This document shows positions 41,363 through 53,406 of a DNA stretch of 64,000 nucleotides, in pieces; within the stretch, counting starts at the first letter, position 1, and the number at the start of each line of letters is the position of its first letter. The notes under the pieces are model-generated. The model did no database searches and was not told where the DNA came from. It saw only the letters and a list, made by a program, of their open reading frames with translations. This DNA is from Chelydra serpentina (taxonomy: Eukaryota; Chordata; Testudines; Chelydridae). Location: the NCBI GenBank assembly GCA_037349315.1, contig JBAIAC010000059.1, positions 23,840,501 to 23,904,500 of the forward strand, written 5' to 3'. The translations under genes and the position numbers were made by a program.

Positions 41363-41722
41363 TCTCCCCCATGTGGAATGCACACAGGGCTCATCATCGG
41401 GAGAAGAAATGGAGGTTACTTACCTGTAACTGGAGGCTCTTCAAGATGTGTGGTCCCTGTCTGTATTCCACTATCCGCCCTCTGTCCCCTCTGCTGCGGA
41501 TTGTTTGAACTACGCTAAGAATGGGAAACTGGAGAGGCATCGGCGTGCACCATCTTGTAGGCCCTTGGTCCAGAGCACAAGGAGAGGTATGGTGCATGTG
41601 CAGGTTAATAGATGCTGCTTGCAAAAAATTCCAGACTCAGGCGTATGGTATGCATGCGTATCTCCTGGGTGGAATACAGGTAGGGACCATCCCTCTCAAA
41701 GAACCTCTAGTTACAGGTAACC

Positions 41723-41945
41723 TCCATTTCCATTCCTGGCTCTGTCACTGCCCCACTGGGTGACCTTAGTTGGCAAGCAATTTCACCTCTCTGTTCCCCA
41801 TCGCACCCTTTGTCTGTTTTCCAAGCTCTTCAAGGCAGGAACCAGCTCTTACTAAGTGTTTGTACAGCACCTGGCACAATGGGGTTCCGATCTTAGTTGG
41901 GGCCTCTAGACGCTACCATAATAGAAATATTAATACACTAATGTA
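41723..41945 (+). mobile_element. CryI SINE 3' part
   Basis: From ccattcctggctctgtcac through gggtgaccttagttggcaag, aggcaggaaccagctcttac and gtttgtacagcacctggcac it follows the SINE body and tail. The head is missing because the DIRS end lies immediately upstream. Confidence 0.75.
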
Positions 41946-42010
41946 ATTTAAAGAAACTTAAAGGCTTCAGCTTATCTTCATATAAAAATCACTAAGGAGG
42001 CTTTCTGTTG

Positions 42011-42620
42011 CCATAACTTCCTGTAATGGGGTGTTCACCCCACACCAGCACAGATGGGGTTAAAGTGGCAAGAAAAGGCAATTAGCCTTCGGCTGCATCT
42101 GCTGGGAAGCTAAGGGACAATGAGACTGACTGAGAATGAAGCTCACCTGGGCAGGAACAGGTGGGGCTTCTATAAAGCCTAGGAGCTGAGGATAGAGCAG
42201 GGGGCAGTAGTTACAATCCCTGATAAAAGGGGTGGGGGGTAGGAAACCATTCAGGGAAGGTGCAGTAAGGCCTGAGAGGGATAGAGCTGAACTGTTGGTT
42301 TGAGGGTCCCTGGATTGAAATCCGGTGTAGAAGGCAGGCCCGAGTTCTCCTATCAGCACAGTGGCGCAGTCAGCATAGTGGAGGCTGCCTAAGACTCTGA
42401 TAATACCCTGGATGGTGATTTGGCTAGAGGGCTAAGCCACGAAGGAGAAGCACTACAGCTCTGAACTAGCAGGAGAACGGCTGCAGAGAACGAGTGACTG
42501 AGACAATGGGCTGAGCGACTGCAGGAAGAGGCGTGGACCATGGTGAGCTAATTCCCCAGTTGAGCCACAAGGAGGCGCCACTGAGTGGCAAGCAGCACGC
42601 ACCAGTGACACTTCCTCTGT
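42011..42620 (+). mobile_element. Probable solo LTR or LTR fragment
   Basis: It starts tgtaatggggtgttcacccc, has a TATA-like cttctataaagcctagg (about 42,168-42,184), and later atagagctgaactgttgg and a body rich in AG tracts. The opening and overall layout resemble turtle LTRs with a promoter followed by a transcribed leader. No internal genes are attached and the right end is a guess. Confidence 0.45.
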
Positions 42621-44852
42621 GACTGTGCTCTCATTAGATATCCAGCTAAATAAAGTTGGACCTGGTCAGCATTTGGAGTGGAGGATCTTCAGCAGTGATT
42701 TAACAGGCTGAATTCTTCCCACAGTCGGTATTGCCCATCCCTGGTTCCCTGCTGTTGGTGATTGCTGTTTCAAATGATCTCCCTATATAATCTGAGAAAA
42801 GCTTGTCTGGCCTTGCTGAAATACCAAAAGAAAATTACTATGCTTATAATGTAACAGAAATGAGTACTCATTTGAGATAAATGGATGGGTTTCAAAACAA
42901 CTTTGCCAATTGGCTGCCTCTCCCTTCAGTATGGTGAGTTGATTTGTGAAGATGAACAGAATAACCTAGATATACATAAACAGCAAAGCCAGGTTATGGC
43001 AATTCACAGTTCTGTTCCCCAACACACAGCCTTCCCACTGGGTTACAGCATTTAAGAGCAAACATCTCTGGATACTTCGCTGCTATCCTGTGCTTACAAA
43101 AAGAGTCCCGGGTCAAAAGCTGAAAAGTCTTGTGATAATTTGGAGCTTAGAAAACCCAAGATGGTACAATTCTCTACCATTAAAAGTCCCCTCTTGTTCT
43201 TGGATGGGTAATTTCATTTCTAACAAGAGATCCATAATCCTAGGGCTTCCACTTTCAATGACTAGTCAGTCAGGAGTGCCCATACTTTCTCATTCTCACT
43301 CCAAGGTCTCCTCTAACATTTAGGCCAGATCTACAATAGAAACTTTTGCCAATATAGTAATGCTGGTTGGCGGGTGTGATTTTTGTGTGACATTTCTACA
43401 CCAGCAAAAGCCCTAGTATAGACAGAGTTATATGAGCATAAATGTGATTTTGCTTCTATAGCACAGCTCACTCACCAAACCAAAATAAGCTACACCAACA
43501 AAAGCACTTTTTGGCTGATATAAGCAGCATCTACACTAGACGGGTTCACTGGTACAGCTATCCCAGCAAACCTTTTCTAGCGAAGACATGGGCCTTGCTA
43601 GCTGTGACTGAATAGCTGTGACTGAATTGGATACATGGGATTGATGCAGCTTTGCATTAGAACTGATCTTGAACTCACAAAACAACTGCTTGTGCTTTCT
43701 GGGGAGCATATGCGCAGGCTCGGAAACCCAGGAAGGCAGCTGGTTTTAGAAATGAGTCAGACATACAAGTACAGTAAGGGATTGCTGAAGAAGCAAGATA
43801 TCCCTAAATCCCATCCCTTTTCAGAGGGATCTTCCTAGGAAAGACCCAAGGAGCTAATGCCACTGAGAACGAGCGCCTCTCTAAAGGGAATCCTGGGACA
43901 TGTGTTCTCTCCCCCTGTAAGATAAGTGCAGGCGAGCACTGTTGGCTTTGGTTAAGTTTGCTTGCAGGCTGTGTGCTTCTCTGTTCTATTTGATTGCATC
44001 TGGAAATCATTTCCCTCATGTGGACTGTTTGTTTTGCTTGCCTCTAGCAGGAAACATGACAGCATCTGACCTGCCCATTGCCTGTGAACAGCTCCTTCCT
44101 TTGGTCTGGAATTGCCCGTGCTCTGCTGTTTATTTCCTAAGGAAGATGTACACTTTAGACTTGCCCTTTTGTTGACAGCCGTAGCAGGTATCTCAACAAG
44201 CACCTGATCTTCAAACAGCTTTGGCTGTTAGTAGGTGTCCTTTGGTGCCACTGAAGGTAAGTTTATGCTTAGCTGTACCTGGTAGGGATTTGGGAACACA
44301 GTGGGGTTAATTAACCTCTGGAGATCTGAGTTCTTGAGTGACAGGTAGTGATGGGCCCCAAGGAACAAAATGTGCATCCAGAACACCACAATTTCAGCAA
44401 CGTTCATCTGTGGAGTTTTGATTCAAGTCCACCTCTAATCACAAGTGAAAATGACTTTGCTGGCCCTTTGTGTGGGGTTCAGGACAGGAGTAGCAGTGGG
44501 TGCTGAGGTCAGGCTTGAGGTGCATTGACTGAACAGAGAGGGGAGGAGAGCAGGACTGAAACAGCAAGGAGTGCCGCACAGCAGGATTGAGGTGCACCGA
44601 CAGATTATGTGGAGAGTCAGAACTGGAGCAGCAGGGGGTGCTGTAGGGCTGGGCTGTAGAGTTAGCAGAGCTATGGTTGGATGGTTGCACACAGTCTATC
44701 TGCATTAGGCCTGCTCTAGTCAGCTCTGTTTATCGCTCGGTTGCACAAGCACCAAATTTACCCAAACAAGAAAGAGAGAGAGACTGTCCAAGCCTGGGAG
44801 CGTCATTGCTCTAGTAACTACCCCTCTTGAGAACCTGGGAAGTCGCCACCAC
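42621..44852. other. Intergenic DNA with one degraded MITE
   Basis: Around 43,323-43,594 a foldback runs from ggccagatctacaatagaaa to cgaagacatgggcc, resembling the Harbinger-like type (gcatctacactagacgggtt inside). The rest holds nothing recognised. Short open frames such as 43,942-44,175 show no family resemblance. Confidence 0.45.
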
Positions 44853-45067
44853 CAGGGCCAGCGCTATAACTAGGCGATCCTAGACAGTTGCCATGGGCCC
44901 CAGGATTTTGGGGGCGGCCAGAGGCTGCCTCCCAGCTCCCCGCCGCTGAGCGGGAAGCCGTGAGGCAGCTGCAGCGAGCCGCCCCCCTGCCTCCCCGCTC
45001 AGCCGCTGAGCAGGGCTGGTGCGAGGAAGTTTCTCCTAGGGCGCGAAACTTCCTTGCACCGGCCCTG
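44853..45067. mobile_element. Non-autonomous hAT element, exact duplication
   Basis: The ends cagggccagcgc and gcaccggccctg are imperfect inverted repeats. The exact 8-bp repeat GCCACCAC flanks it (44,845-44,852 and 45,068-45,075). The right half carries gaagtttctcctagggcgcg, also found next to a hAT-like end at 48,114. It is GC-rich and non-coding. Confidence 0.88.
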
Positions 45068-45075
45068 GCCACCAC

Positions 45076-46540
45076 CTCCTCAATTGGGAGGAGGATTGGG
45101 ATTCAAATTTACATTTGGTGTGTTTTGCTGCGCAGGAACCATGTGTTGTTCTGATTGGTGAAGTGATTGGAGACATCCTTCTTATAAAGCACAGCAGAGG
45201 CTGGAAGTGACTGTAAAGAACCCCATGTCCTGAATATGTGTGGTCGGCCCAGCCTCTTCAGACTCATCAAATCCAATGAGAATACATAAATAACCAGAGC
45301 GGATCTTCTCCTGGCCTCTGTATTTAGACAGGTGTTCATCCCAGAGAGCTGTTTTCCTTCTACACCTTTCACCAGCTCATGCCATAAATCCCCCTTCTCT
45401 GCAGAGGTCTAATAGGTATAAGCAACAAATCAACATCACCAAACCTCCAAAGGCTTGGCAGCTTGAATGTTAAACTCATACAAAGCGGCCATTTCCTCCT
45501 CATTTTCTCCCTTCATCCTACTCTCCTTACTCTCATCCGCCAATCTAAATAGATCCTGCTCTCTGTCTTTGACCCAGATCTGATCCCTCTCTCGACAACA
45601 ACTCTTTTCCACTGGGATCCCTACCTTTAGGGTTGTTGCATCCAGAGAGGAAGGAAGTCCTTGAGTCTAGTAGAGTCTGCCTTCTTCTTGGGGTCCCTGG
45701 ATCATATTTGTTCCTGGAACAAATTGCCCAGTTGACCGACTAACTTGAACATGCTCAGATCTGGCGATGGTACTGCAGTAACAAGCCAGGCCACGCTTAC
45801 ACAAACCCATAATGGGGAAAGGATGGCAGTAAACATGACAGCAGAATGGGTTCCACTGTGTAATTCATCTGCCAACCCAACTAGATCCTGTGTCCCTATT
45901 GTTGTGAGGCGAAAGAAAAAGTGCATTCCTGATCTGAAATCACCAATCACTGTTATTGTCAGAGTTGAAAAGCGATTGTAAATAGATGAAGGATCTTTGA
46001 ACAGACCGATGCAAGAAATAAGTAAACAAAGGGCCCATCTACACTACAAAAGCAGCCAAGGGGACTAGACGCCACATGGTTAAAATCTGTACAGGATCTA
46101 ACCACCCTGATTCAGGAATCACTGGTTGAGATTCTGTGACCTGTGTTATGTATGCGGTCACACTCAGTGATTATAATGATCCCTTCTGGGTTTAGATCTA
46201 TGAACTGCATTGTGCCACAAGGCTGAAGCATTAGAGACTCCATGTACCCTGCATCTATAACCAGGGATCTGGTTACAATCCAGCCAGTTCTTGAATGAGT
46301 TACACTGCAGCTAAGGACCTATTCCTAGTACAAGACAAACCCATGCCAGTGCACATTCAAGGGCTCTAACTCAGCGGGGGGAGGGATGGAGAGGATGAAA
46401 GGCACAACATGGTTATAGAATCATGTGGGGGCATCAAGTTATAATCCTGGTAATGCTAGGAGACTCCCTTGTGAGAACAAAGACAACATAGAAAACCTCT
46501 GGGGAGAAGTAGGTGCCTCTCTGTAAAAGGTCTCTCCTCC
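45076..46540. other. Intergenic DNA with a MITE/CR1 patch
   Basis: Near 46,030-46,360 a MITE-like left end (gggcccatctacactacaaa) contains an inserted CR1-like tail at 46,110-46,205 (gagattctgtgacctgtgtt; gatcccttctgggtttagat). No gene was recognised elsewhere in the interval. Confidence 0.45.
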
Positions 46541-46554
46541 CTTGAGGTTTCCTA

Positions 46555-48114
46555 AACAGAAGCACACCCGGGGGAGGAGGCGGCGGCGAGGATTTGGGGA
46601 AGGGGTGGAATGGGGGCAGGGCCGGGGGTGGAGTTGGGGCAGGGAGGAGCTGCCTTCCGGAGGCACCGGAGAGCCAGAGTGTCAGCTTGCGGGGACGCCG
46701 AGCCCCAGCCATGGAGGAGCCGGCGCGGCGCAAGGGGGGCAGCAGCCCTGCAAAGGCGGCAGCGCTGCTAACGGGGAGCAGCCGCGCCCCTGCCCCTCCT
46801 GCCCGGGCTGCGGCCCCCCGGGGCCCCTGCAGCAGATGCATCAGGGCGGTGACCCCTGTGCGCCCCCCCGGCTCCCCCATCACCGCGCTCGGGTTCTGCG
46901 GCTCCTGGGTGTGTGAGCCGCCGCTGCCCCTCCCGGAGCAGGCTCAGGGCCCCAAACCCCAGCGGCAGGGGCGGCTCACGCTTCCGGGAGCCACCGAGCG
47001 CGGCGACGGGGGAGCCGGGAGGCGCATGGGAGCTAGCACCCGCATGCATCTGCTGCAGCCTACAGGAGCCAGAGCCCCTCCCCCACTCCCACTTCCTCAG
47101 CACTCTGCGGGGGGGGGGGGGACTGTGCGTGCGGCAGCGTGTTTTTCCTCCATGGGAAGGGGAGTCCCGGGGGGCAGTCAGGGAGCAGGGGGATGGTTGG
47201 ATGGTTCAGTAGTTCTGAGGGGGCTGTCAGGGGGCGGGGAGTGGTTGGATGGGGCGTGGGAGTCCCGGGGGTCTGTCTGGGGGCGGGGGTGTGGATAAGG
47301 ATTGGGGCAGTCAGGGGACAGGTAGGGGTAGGGTCCTAGGGGGGCAGTTAGGGTGGAGGGGATCAGGAGGGGGCAGTCAGGGGACAAGGAACAGGGAGGC
47401 TTAGGTAGGGGGTGGGGTTCTGGGGGGCAGTTAAGGGCAGGGGTCCCAGGAGGGGGCAGTCAGGGGACAAGGAACAGGGGGGGTTGGGGGATCTGAGGGG
47501 GGCAGTCAGGGGGTGAGAAGTGGGAGGGAGTGGATGGGGGATAGGGTGGGGCTCTCTTCCCCCCCCCCCTCTTTTTTGATTGTTGAAATATGGTAACCCT
47601 ATCGGGGGCGGTGGGTGCCGGGGCCGCAGCCTGGGCAGGAGGGACGGGGGGTGCGGCTGCTCCCCACTAGGGGCACCACCGCCTTTGCAGGGCTGCTGCC
47701 CCCCTGCCCTGCGCTGCGCTGGCTCCTCCATGGCTGGGACTCGCTGCCGCTGCAAGCGGGACGCTCTGGCTCTCCGGTGCCTCCTGAAGGCGGCTCCTCC
47801 CTGCCGAGCTGCTGCAGCGGCCCAAGCCCGGCGAAGCCAGTGAGTGGACTCAGGACGGAGGCCACCAGGGTGAGGTGGGGAGGGCTCGCGGGGGGGGGCT
47901 GTGCACCCTCCAGGGGAGTTCAGGGGGTTGGGAGGGGGAAACCTGGTCTGGGGAGCAGCCCCTGGGCATGGCTGGCCCCTGGGCAGGGTGGCCCCTGGGG
48001 TCTATAAAGGCTCGTTGGGATTTGCCCCTCAATGAACCAATGTGCAAGGGGGGGGGTGAGGCGCAAGGTGGAAGTTTCGCCTAGGGCACAAAATATCCTT
48101 GCACCGGCCCTGGT
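46555..48114. repeat. GC-rich foldback composite ending in a hAT-like terminus
   Basis: Arms at about 46,650-46,830 and 47,615-47,805 are imperfect inverted copies: ccggagagccagagtgtc with gacgctctggctctccgg, and ccctgcaaaggcggcagc with accgcctttgcagggctg. The segment 47,575-47,600 (gttgaaatatggtaacccta) and the end at 48,114 (cttgcaccggccctg) look like transposon termini. The long GC-rich open frames are by-products. CpG density alone could mimic a promoter, but the foldback argues for a repeat. Confidence 0.55.
47150..47570 (+). repeat. G-rich minisatellite
   Basis: Variants of a unit with ggggcagtcaggggacaagg recur with irregular spacing (about 47,300, 47,370, 47,455 and 47,505), linked by gggg-rich spacers and tagggtggag-like blocks. 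The strand bias is extreme, with G tracts of three to six on this strand every few bases, so intrastrand G-quadruplexes are plausible. Confidence 0.7.
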
Positions 48115-49751
48115 TCAGCCTCTTCTCCCCTCCATCCCCATCCACGAGCCTCCAAATCCCCTGCCTAATCCCCTCCTTCTCACAGAGAGCTGGCCTTGCA
48201 CTTGTAGAGCTGTAAACTACTGGAAGGGAGGAAAAACTAAGCAATTAATTGTCTCTCCTTCCCATCTCCCCTGCTGGATGGGGAAACTGAGCCTGCCCAA
48301 GACCTGCTCATGGTGCAAGGTCACAAACAGTGGTTTGAATTGCTTTATGCTTAAGCCTGGCTCAGGCTGCTCTCACCAATCCCTACCCAAGCTTTGTTCT
48401 GCTCCCTATTCTCTTCAGCTAATATTCCCAGCTCACTATTCGGTGTCTACTTCCACCAGTTCTTGCTGTGGTTGGCCCATGCTGGAAGAAGGGTGATAAG
48501 GGGCAGTGCTGTAAACACTTTGTGGTTCCCTGGGGATGTGGTTATCATTGGCAATCACAGCTACTTTCTTTTCCACTTCTGGCTGAGTTTTGGGACATCC
48601 CAGTGTCTCAGCGTGAGGCAATAAACAGTAACAGTTTCTTACATCATGCCTCAAGGACAGTGCTTTTCGGTGGAGCCACTGCAGCGCTAGCGATGCCGAT
48701 GGGCTGACTCTGATGAGACTACATCCCTACCAGGAGTCAGGGGCTCTGCAGGGCAGACAGGATTACAGCCTGGAGAAATGGGCATTAACCCCCATGTGCA
48801 CAAAAAGGAGACTGGGAAACAGAGCACATCCCATCTGGCTTTTCTCTCCCGTTTGCCCTGGATTCCAGAAAGGCTTTGGCAGATGGGATTGTGGTGCCCC
48901 CTAGTGGCAAATGAGCAGCACTTTGGCCATGTTTTATGCATGTATTTTTAACATTTACCCATTAAATAAGCTAAGCGCCTTTTCCCTGAAACATAGGAAG
49001 GAACTTTGCAAGCAAAAAGCTAAAAAAAAAAAAAAAAAGTCTCCAAAAACTGGCTTAGAGCTGCCCCCATTCATCAGGGAGCCCCATAAGCTATATAACA
49101 GCTCTCCCTGTGAGTTGAGAGAGTTTTAAGATGCAGTGGGGGTGAAGGTAGGGAAGAAAGGGTTAAAGGGTTGGGGGAGGGACTGGTTAGAGTTACCAGA
49201 TGTCCACAGCTAAAATCTAGGTCACCTATTTCTGCCTGGTGGGATTTGGAAATTGACACTACGTATATGCACAAACAAAGGCAAGTAATATGACAAGGAC
49301 AAAACCCTTCTAGTTTTAGGGTATTTCTATCATGCTTCTGAGCACAAAGGGCTCATGCAACAATCTGGTGTGTATTTGTTCCAAGTGAATCCATGCACAG
49401 CAATTAAATTGGAATATCTAGTACAAAGTAAATGTTCTTTAGCTATACATAGATGAGCATTAAAAAAAAATTAGTGTGCTAGCATCACTGGAAACAGCTC
49501 TTATTTCAAAGAAGTTTATCCTTTTGACTGAAATTCAATGAGATTTTTGGAGAGGGAGAAAAGGAAATTTTGGTATAATGCTGTGGTACCCAGTCGTGCT
49601 CTTTCACCAAATTGGAGAACATCTTGAACATTGAACTGGCTAAGATGGCATAAGAATAAGTAAGGGTTTCCCCTCAAGTCTGAAATATTTACCATAGTGT
49701 AAAAACAGAGAGAGTTATGTCTAGATTAATTTGTCCATTTGCCTCCTAACC
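48115..49751. other. Intergenic DNA with nothing firm
   Basis: There is an 18-base A run at 49,022-49,039, and a fragment gttaccagatgtccacagct near 49,191 that may be a worn hAT-like end. No gene or RNA was recognised. Confidence 0.45.
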
Positions 49752-51190
49752 ATAGAATCATAGAATCTCAGGGTTGGAAGGGACCTCAGGAGGTCATCTA
49801 GTCCAACCCCCTGCTCAAAGCAGGACCAACCCCAACTAAATCATCCCAGCCAGGGCTTTGTCAAGCCTGACCTTAAAAACCTCTAAGGATGGAGATTCCA
49901 CCACCTCCCTAGGTAACCCATTCCAGTGCTTCACCACCCTACTAGTGAAAAAGTTTTTCCTAATATCCAACCTAAACCTCCCCCTCTGCAACTTGAGACC
50001 ATTACTCCTTGTTCTGTCATCTTCTACCACTGAGAACAGTCTAGATCCATCCTCTTTGGAACCCCCTTTCAGGTAGTTGAACGCAGCTATCAAATCCCCC
50101 CTCATTCTTCTCTTCTGCAGGCTAAACAATCCCAGTTCCCTCAGCCTCTCCTCATAAGTCATGTGCTCCAGCCCCCTAATCATTTTTGTTGCCCTCCGCT
50201 GGATTCTTTCCAATTTATCCACATCCTTCTTGTAGTGTGGGGCCCAAAACTGGACACAGTACTCCAAATGAGGCCTCACCAGTGCCGAATAGAGTGGAAT
50301 GATCACGTCCCTCGATCTGCTGGAAATGCCCCTACTTATACAACCCAAAATGCCATTAGCCTTCTTGGCAACAAGGGCACACTGTTGACTCATATTCAGC
50401 TTTTCGTCCACCGTAACCCCTAGGTCCTTTTCTGCAGAACTGCTGCCCAGCCATTCGGTCCCTAGTCTATAGCAGTGCATGGGATTCTTCCGTCCTAAGT
50501 GCAGGACTCTGCACTTGTCCTTGTTGAACCTCATATTTCTTTTGGCCCAATCCTCTAATTTGTCTAGGCCCCTCTGTATCCTATCCCTACCCTCCAGCGT
50601 ATCAACCACTCCTCCCAGTTTAGTGTCATCTGCAAACTTGCTAAGGGTGCAGTCCACACCATCCTCCAGATCGTTAATGAAGATATTAAACAAAACCGGC
50701 CCCAGCACTGACCCTTGGGGCACTCCACTTGATACCGGCTGCCAACTAGACATGGAACCATTGATCACTACCCGTTGAGCCCGACCATCTAGCCAGTTTT
50801 CTATCCACCTTACCGTCCATTCATCCAGCCCATACTTCTTTAACTTGCTGGCAAGAATACTGTGGGAGACTGTATCAAAAGCTTTGCTAAAGTCAAGAAA
50901 TAGCACATCCACTGCTTTCCCCTCATCCACAGAGCCGGTTATCTCATCATAGAAGGCAATTAGGTTAGTCAGGCATGACTTGCCCTTGGTGAATCCATGC
51001 TGACTGTTCCTGATCACTTTCCCCTCCTCTAAGTGGTTCAGAATTGATTCCTTGAGGACCTGTTCCATGATTTTTCCAGGGACTGAGGTGAGACTGACTG
51101 GCCTGTAGTTCCCTGGATCTTCCTTCTTCCCTTTTTTAAAGATGGGCACTACATTAGCTTTTTTCCAGTCATCCGGGACCTCCCCTGATT
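49752..51190 (-). mobile_element. CR1 LINE, 5' truncated
   Basis: The 3' end (left) has atagaatcatagaatctcag, the CR1 octamer-like terminus, followed by the 3'UTR block shared with 17,822 and 61,864. Rightwards it runs through the ORF2 C-terminal half and stops abruptly near 51,190, upstream of which no CR1 sequence is seen. That is ordinary 5' truncation by target-primed insertion. Confidence 0.95.
49836..51149 (-). CDS. CR1 reverse transcriptase fragment (open frame)
   Basis: The open frame is 437 codons from an internal Met, and extends a little further upstream ([20 protein letters not shown]) to the truncation. It covers reverse transcriptase and the C-terminal region. Motifs: DFSKAFD (residues 86-92), [13 protein letters not shown] (142-154) and FADD at 172-175 as the catalytic pair. 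The endonuclease domain and ORF1 are missing, so it cannot mobilise itself. No stop interrupts the retained part, which suggests a young copy. The Met is not a native start. Confidence 0.93.
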   Translation of the reverse strand: MPIFKKGKKEDPGNYRPVSLTSVPGKIMEQVLKESILNHLEEGKVIRNSQHGFTKGKSCLTNLIAFYDEITGSVDEGKAVDVLFLDFSKAFDTVSHSILASKLKKYGLDEWTVRWIENWLDGRAQRVVINGSMSSWQPVSSGVPQGSVLGPVLFNIFINDLEDGVDCTLSKFADDTKLGGVVDTLEGRDRIQRGLDKLEDWAKRNMRFNKDKCRVLHLGRKNPMHCYRLGTEWLGSSSAEKDLGVTVDEKLNMSQQCALVAKKANGILGCISRGISSRSRDVIIPLYSALVRPHLEYCVQFWAPHYKKDVDKLERIQRRATKMIRGLEHMTYEERLRELGLFSLQKRRMRGDLIAAFNYLKGGSKEDGSRLFSVVEDDRTRSNGLKLQRGRFRLDIRKNFFTSRVVKHWNGLPREVVESPSLEVFKVRLDKALAGMI

Positions 51191-52529
51191 GCCATCTTCA
51201 GCTGCTCTCCTCTTTGAATTATCTTTAACTGAGAATTGTAGGGCTGCTTCTTTTTTATTCTGCTGCCGTATTGCCTTATACTATAATCTTTTTAGATCTC
51301 ACCAAGTAGGAGAGAACTTGGATGAGACACATCTGGAACTCACAGCTGCTGAAGGAAGGAGCAATGATCTTCCCTCAGAGCCAATAGTGAACCAACGTCT
51401 CAGCATAATAAGGTGTTTTGAACTACTGGATGTGCCATCTTTCAGATGAGATGTTAAATTGTGATAATTTAAGATCATATAGGGGTTCTTATGAGAGAAG
51501 CCATGTTAATCCCAGTATACTGGTCAAATTACATCACTACATCCAGTTTACCTAAATTCTACTTGTAATTTAATTGGATATCATACCCTTTTCGTTTCCA
51601 ACCTTAAATCATTATGTAGCGTTAAACAGCGGCCACATTTCAACTCAGAAGTGGCTGCGCTGCAGTGATAGTTGACATCTGGGTGTTGTGAGGTTTAATT
51701 AGTTCATGGTTTTTCAAGGCAATTTAATATCCTCAGCTGGAAGGCATTAGAGAAGAATAGAGACTGCAATTTTCAAAGGGAGTTAAGACAATGGGAGTTG
51801 GGTGCCTAACTCCCTTAAACCCCTTTGAAAATCTTCATGTAAGTGTTGTTATTTCAAGTGTCTTTGATTCATGTCCCAACAAGAGTGGATTTTAACACTG
51901 ACCTCCTCCCCAATAAAAGGGGGTAAGGAATTATTTAAAAAGCAATACAAACAACCTTCCCACCAGAAAATGAAACTGTAAAACAGGCAAATAAAATCTA
52001 AGCAGCCTCCTCAGAATGAGAATATCCATCAGGAATGAGTGAAGGTCTAGCACCAGCTGGATCACAATCTCAAAGGCCAAAGCGATTCATAGCCCAAAAA
52101 GATTTTTCTTTCGCTATTTGGAGAAGAGATGGGAGAGGTAGTGAAGGACTAAAGCATAAGAAAAATATAACCTCTGTCTTTAAGAAATTGACATAGGAAT
52201 GAGCCTGGAAGTTCTAGATCAGTAAATCTGACCTTGGTATTAACAAAATCAGGGAGACTGAGTTCACAGACATCAAGAAAACCATGAAGTTGAGAACTCA
52301 CCTGCATCACAATCCCTTAAGGGGAAATTTTCTAAGATGGAAGACACACAGGACAATCAGAAAGGATTTTGACATGGTGATGTAGTTCATCAATGCATGA
52401 TACTCACGTAAGTACATCAGAGGTGTAAGGTTTCCATGACTAGAGAAAGAAGTGAATGGCACATGACAGGAAACAGGAGGAGGACCAATCCTTTCTGCCC
52501 AGCATATATATGACTTGAAGGACATGACC
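51191..52529. other. Intergenic DNA with a short palindrome
   Basis: At about 51,772-51,835 gggagttaagacaatgggag and aactcccttaaacccctttg form a foldback with gttgggtgcctaactcc, a type dispersed in turtle DNA. Near 51,425-51,460 is an ancient repeat motif (tgtgccatctttcagatgag). Nothing else was recognised. Confidence 0.5.
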
Positions 52530-52785
52530 ATTAAAGGGTGGTCTAATGGCTAGGATACTAAACTAGGACTAATGAGACCAAGATTCACTTCCTGGCTCTG
52601 CCACTGACCTGCTATGTGACCTGGGGCACGTCCCTTCACCTCTGTGCCTCTGATTCCCCTCTCACTCTTTGCTAGTTTAGACTGCAATCTCTTCAGGGCA
52701 TGGGGTGTCTCTCACTATTGGTTTGTACATTGCCTAGCGCAATGGGGGCCACAGGCTCAGCTGCTGTGGTGTCCTATTTGTGATG
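52530..52785 (+). mobile_element. CryI-type SINE, full length
   Basis: Head gtctaatggctaggatac, box agattcacttcc, body tggctctgccactgacctgc, tatgtgacctggggcacgtc, then the tail tagactgcaatctcttcagg and gtacattgcctagcgcaatg. This is the most complete SINE here and the reference used for the others. Confidence 0.8.
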
Positions 52786-52951
52786 GGTACACAGGGCATT
52801 CCTTGAGAGGTATTGCCAACTTTGAATAAAAGCCAGGTGCCTGTTGATTCGGTCACAGAAACCTCCTGGGGACTGTCACTGGATGTGCTGAAATTACCTC
52901 TGAGCCTGTTTTCCCTGATGGCTTGGAACTCCAGAACCCTGCTTTGTTGAG

Positions 52952-53406
52952 TGTCACAGGGTCCGTGCAGGTGTCTCTCTCTCGTCCCGGTGCCCTGTGT
53001 TTGGCTGGTGCAATCAAGAGTCCCAACACCTGCTGTCGCCGGTTCACCCAAGTGTCTTTATTTATAGTGCTTGTGCAGTTCCCAGATCCCCCAACAGTTA
53101 GTGCCCCACAGACCCTCCCCAGGGTCTCCGAGCCCTTTGAGGTTTCCCTCCACTATAAGGAGACAGCTAAACCCCCTTCCTGTCTCCTCCCAGGCTAGCC
53201 CCCTCTCTGGGGTTTGCCCTGGGCTTTATAGCCCTCCCGGCTCCGTCCAGCTGCCAGCACTTAGCTCAGCCTGTTCCTCTGAGCTGGCCCTCATTAGGGC
53301 TTGCAGCTGGGCTGCCTGCTGGATACCTGCAGCCCTACCCCTGGCCAGGGAGCAGCCCACAGTTTGGCAGGGCTTTAAAGGGGGATTTTACCCCTGCCCT
53401 GCCACA
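52952..53406 (-). repeat. 3' LTR of the gag-pro element
   Basis: 455 bp, with TG...CA ends. Read leftwards it has a TATA-like gggctataaagccc (53,221-53,234) and an AATAAA (53,057-53,062), in promoter-then-poly(A) order. Confidence 0.92.

Larger units (their letters stand above)
38290..41722 (+). mobile_element. DIRS-type retroelement, 5' truncated (copy C)
   Basis: It starts abruptly in the reverse transcriptase and runs through RNase H and tyrosine recombinase to an intact right end. The right terminal repeat (41,660-41,722, ending ctagttacaggtaacctcc) is complementary to part of the region at 41,385-41,480 (ggaggttacttacctgtaac). The left terminal repeat and gag are missing. A MITE (38,968-39,225) and a Penelope tail (40,159-40,363) interrupt it. 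It abuts a SINE body on the right. Confidence 0.8.

Noticed and set aside
46594..47298. A 234-codon GC-rich open frame on the + strand
   Set aside because: It lies across an inverted-repeat arm, has Pro/Arg/Gly-rich low-complexity content, no recognisable domain, and is matched by equally long frames on the other strand.
47300..47570. A CRISPR-like array of repeats
   Set aside because: Repeat units vary in length, spacers are G-rich derivatives of the unit, and the genome is vertebrate; this is a minisatellite.
46555..48114. CpG-rich promoter of the next gene (PPP6R3)
   Set aside because: The foldback arms, minisatellite and transposon-like ends explain the composition, and no coding exon or clear splice donor of PPP6R3 follows in the window.
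52530..52600. A tRNA gene suggested by A- and B-box-like sequence
   Set aside because: The downstream body and tail are those of the CryI SINE, and the head does not fold into a full cloverleaf as far as I can see.
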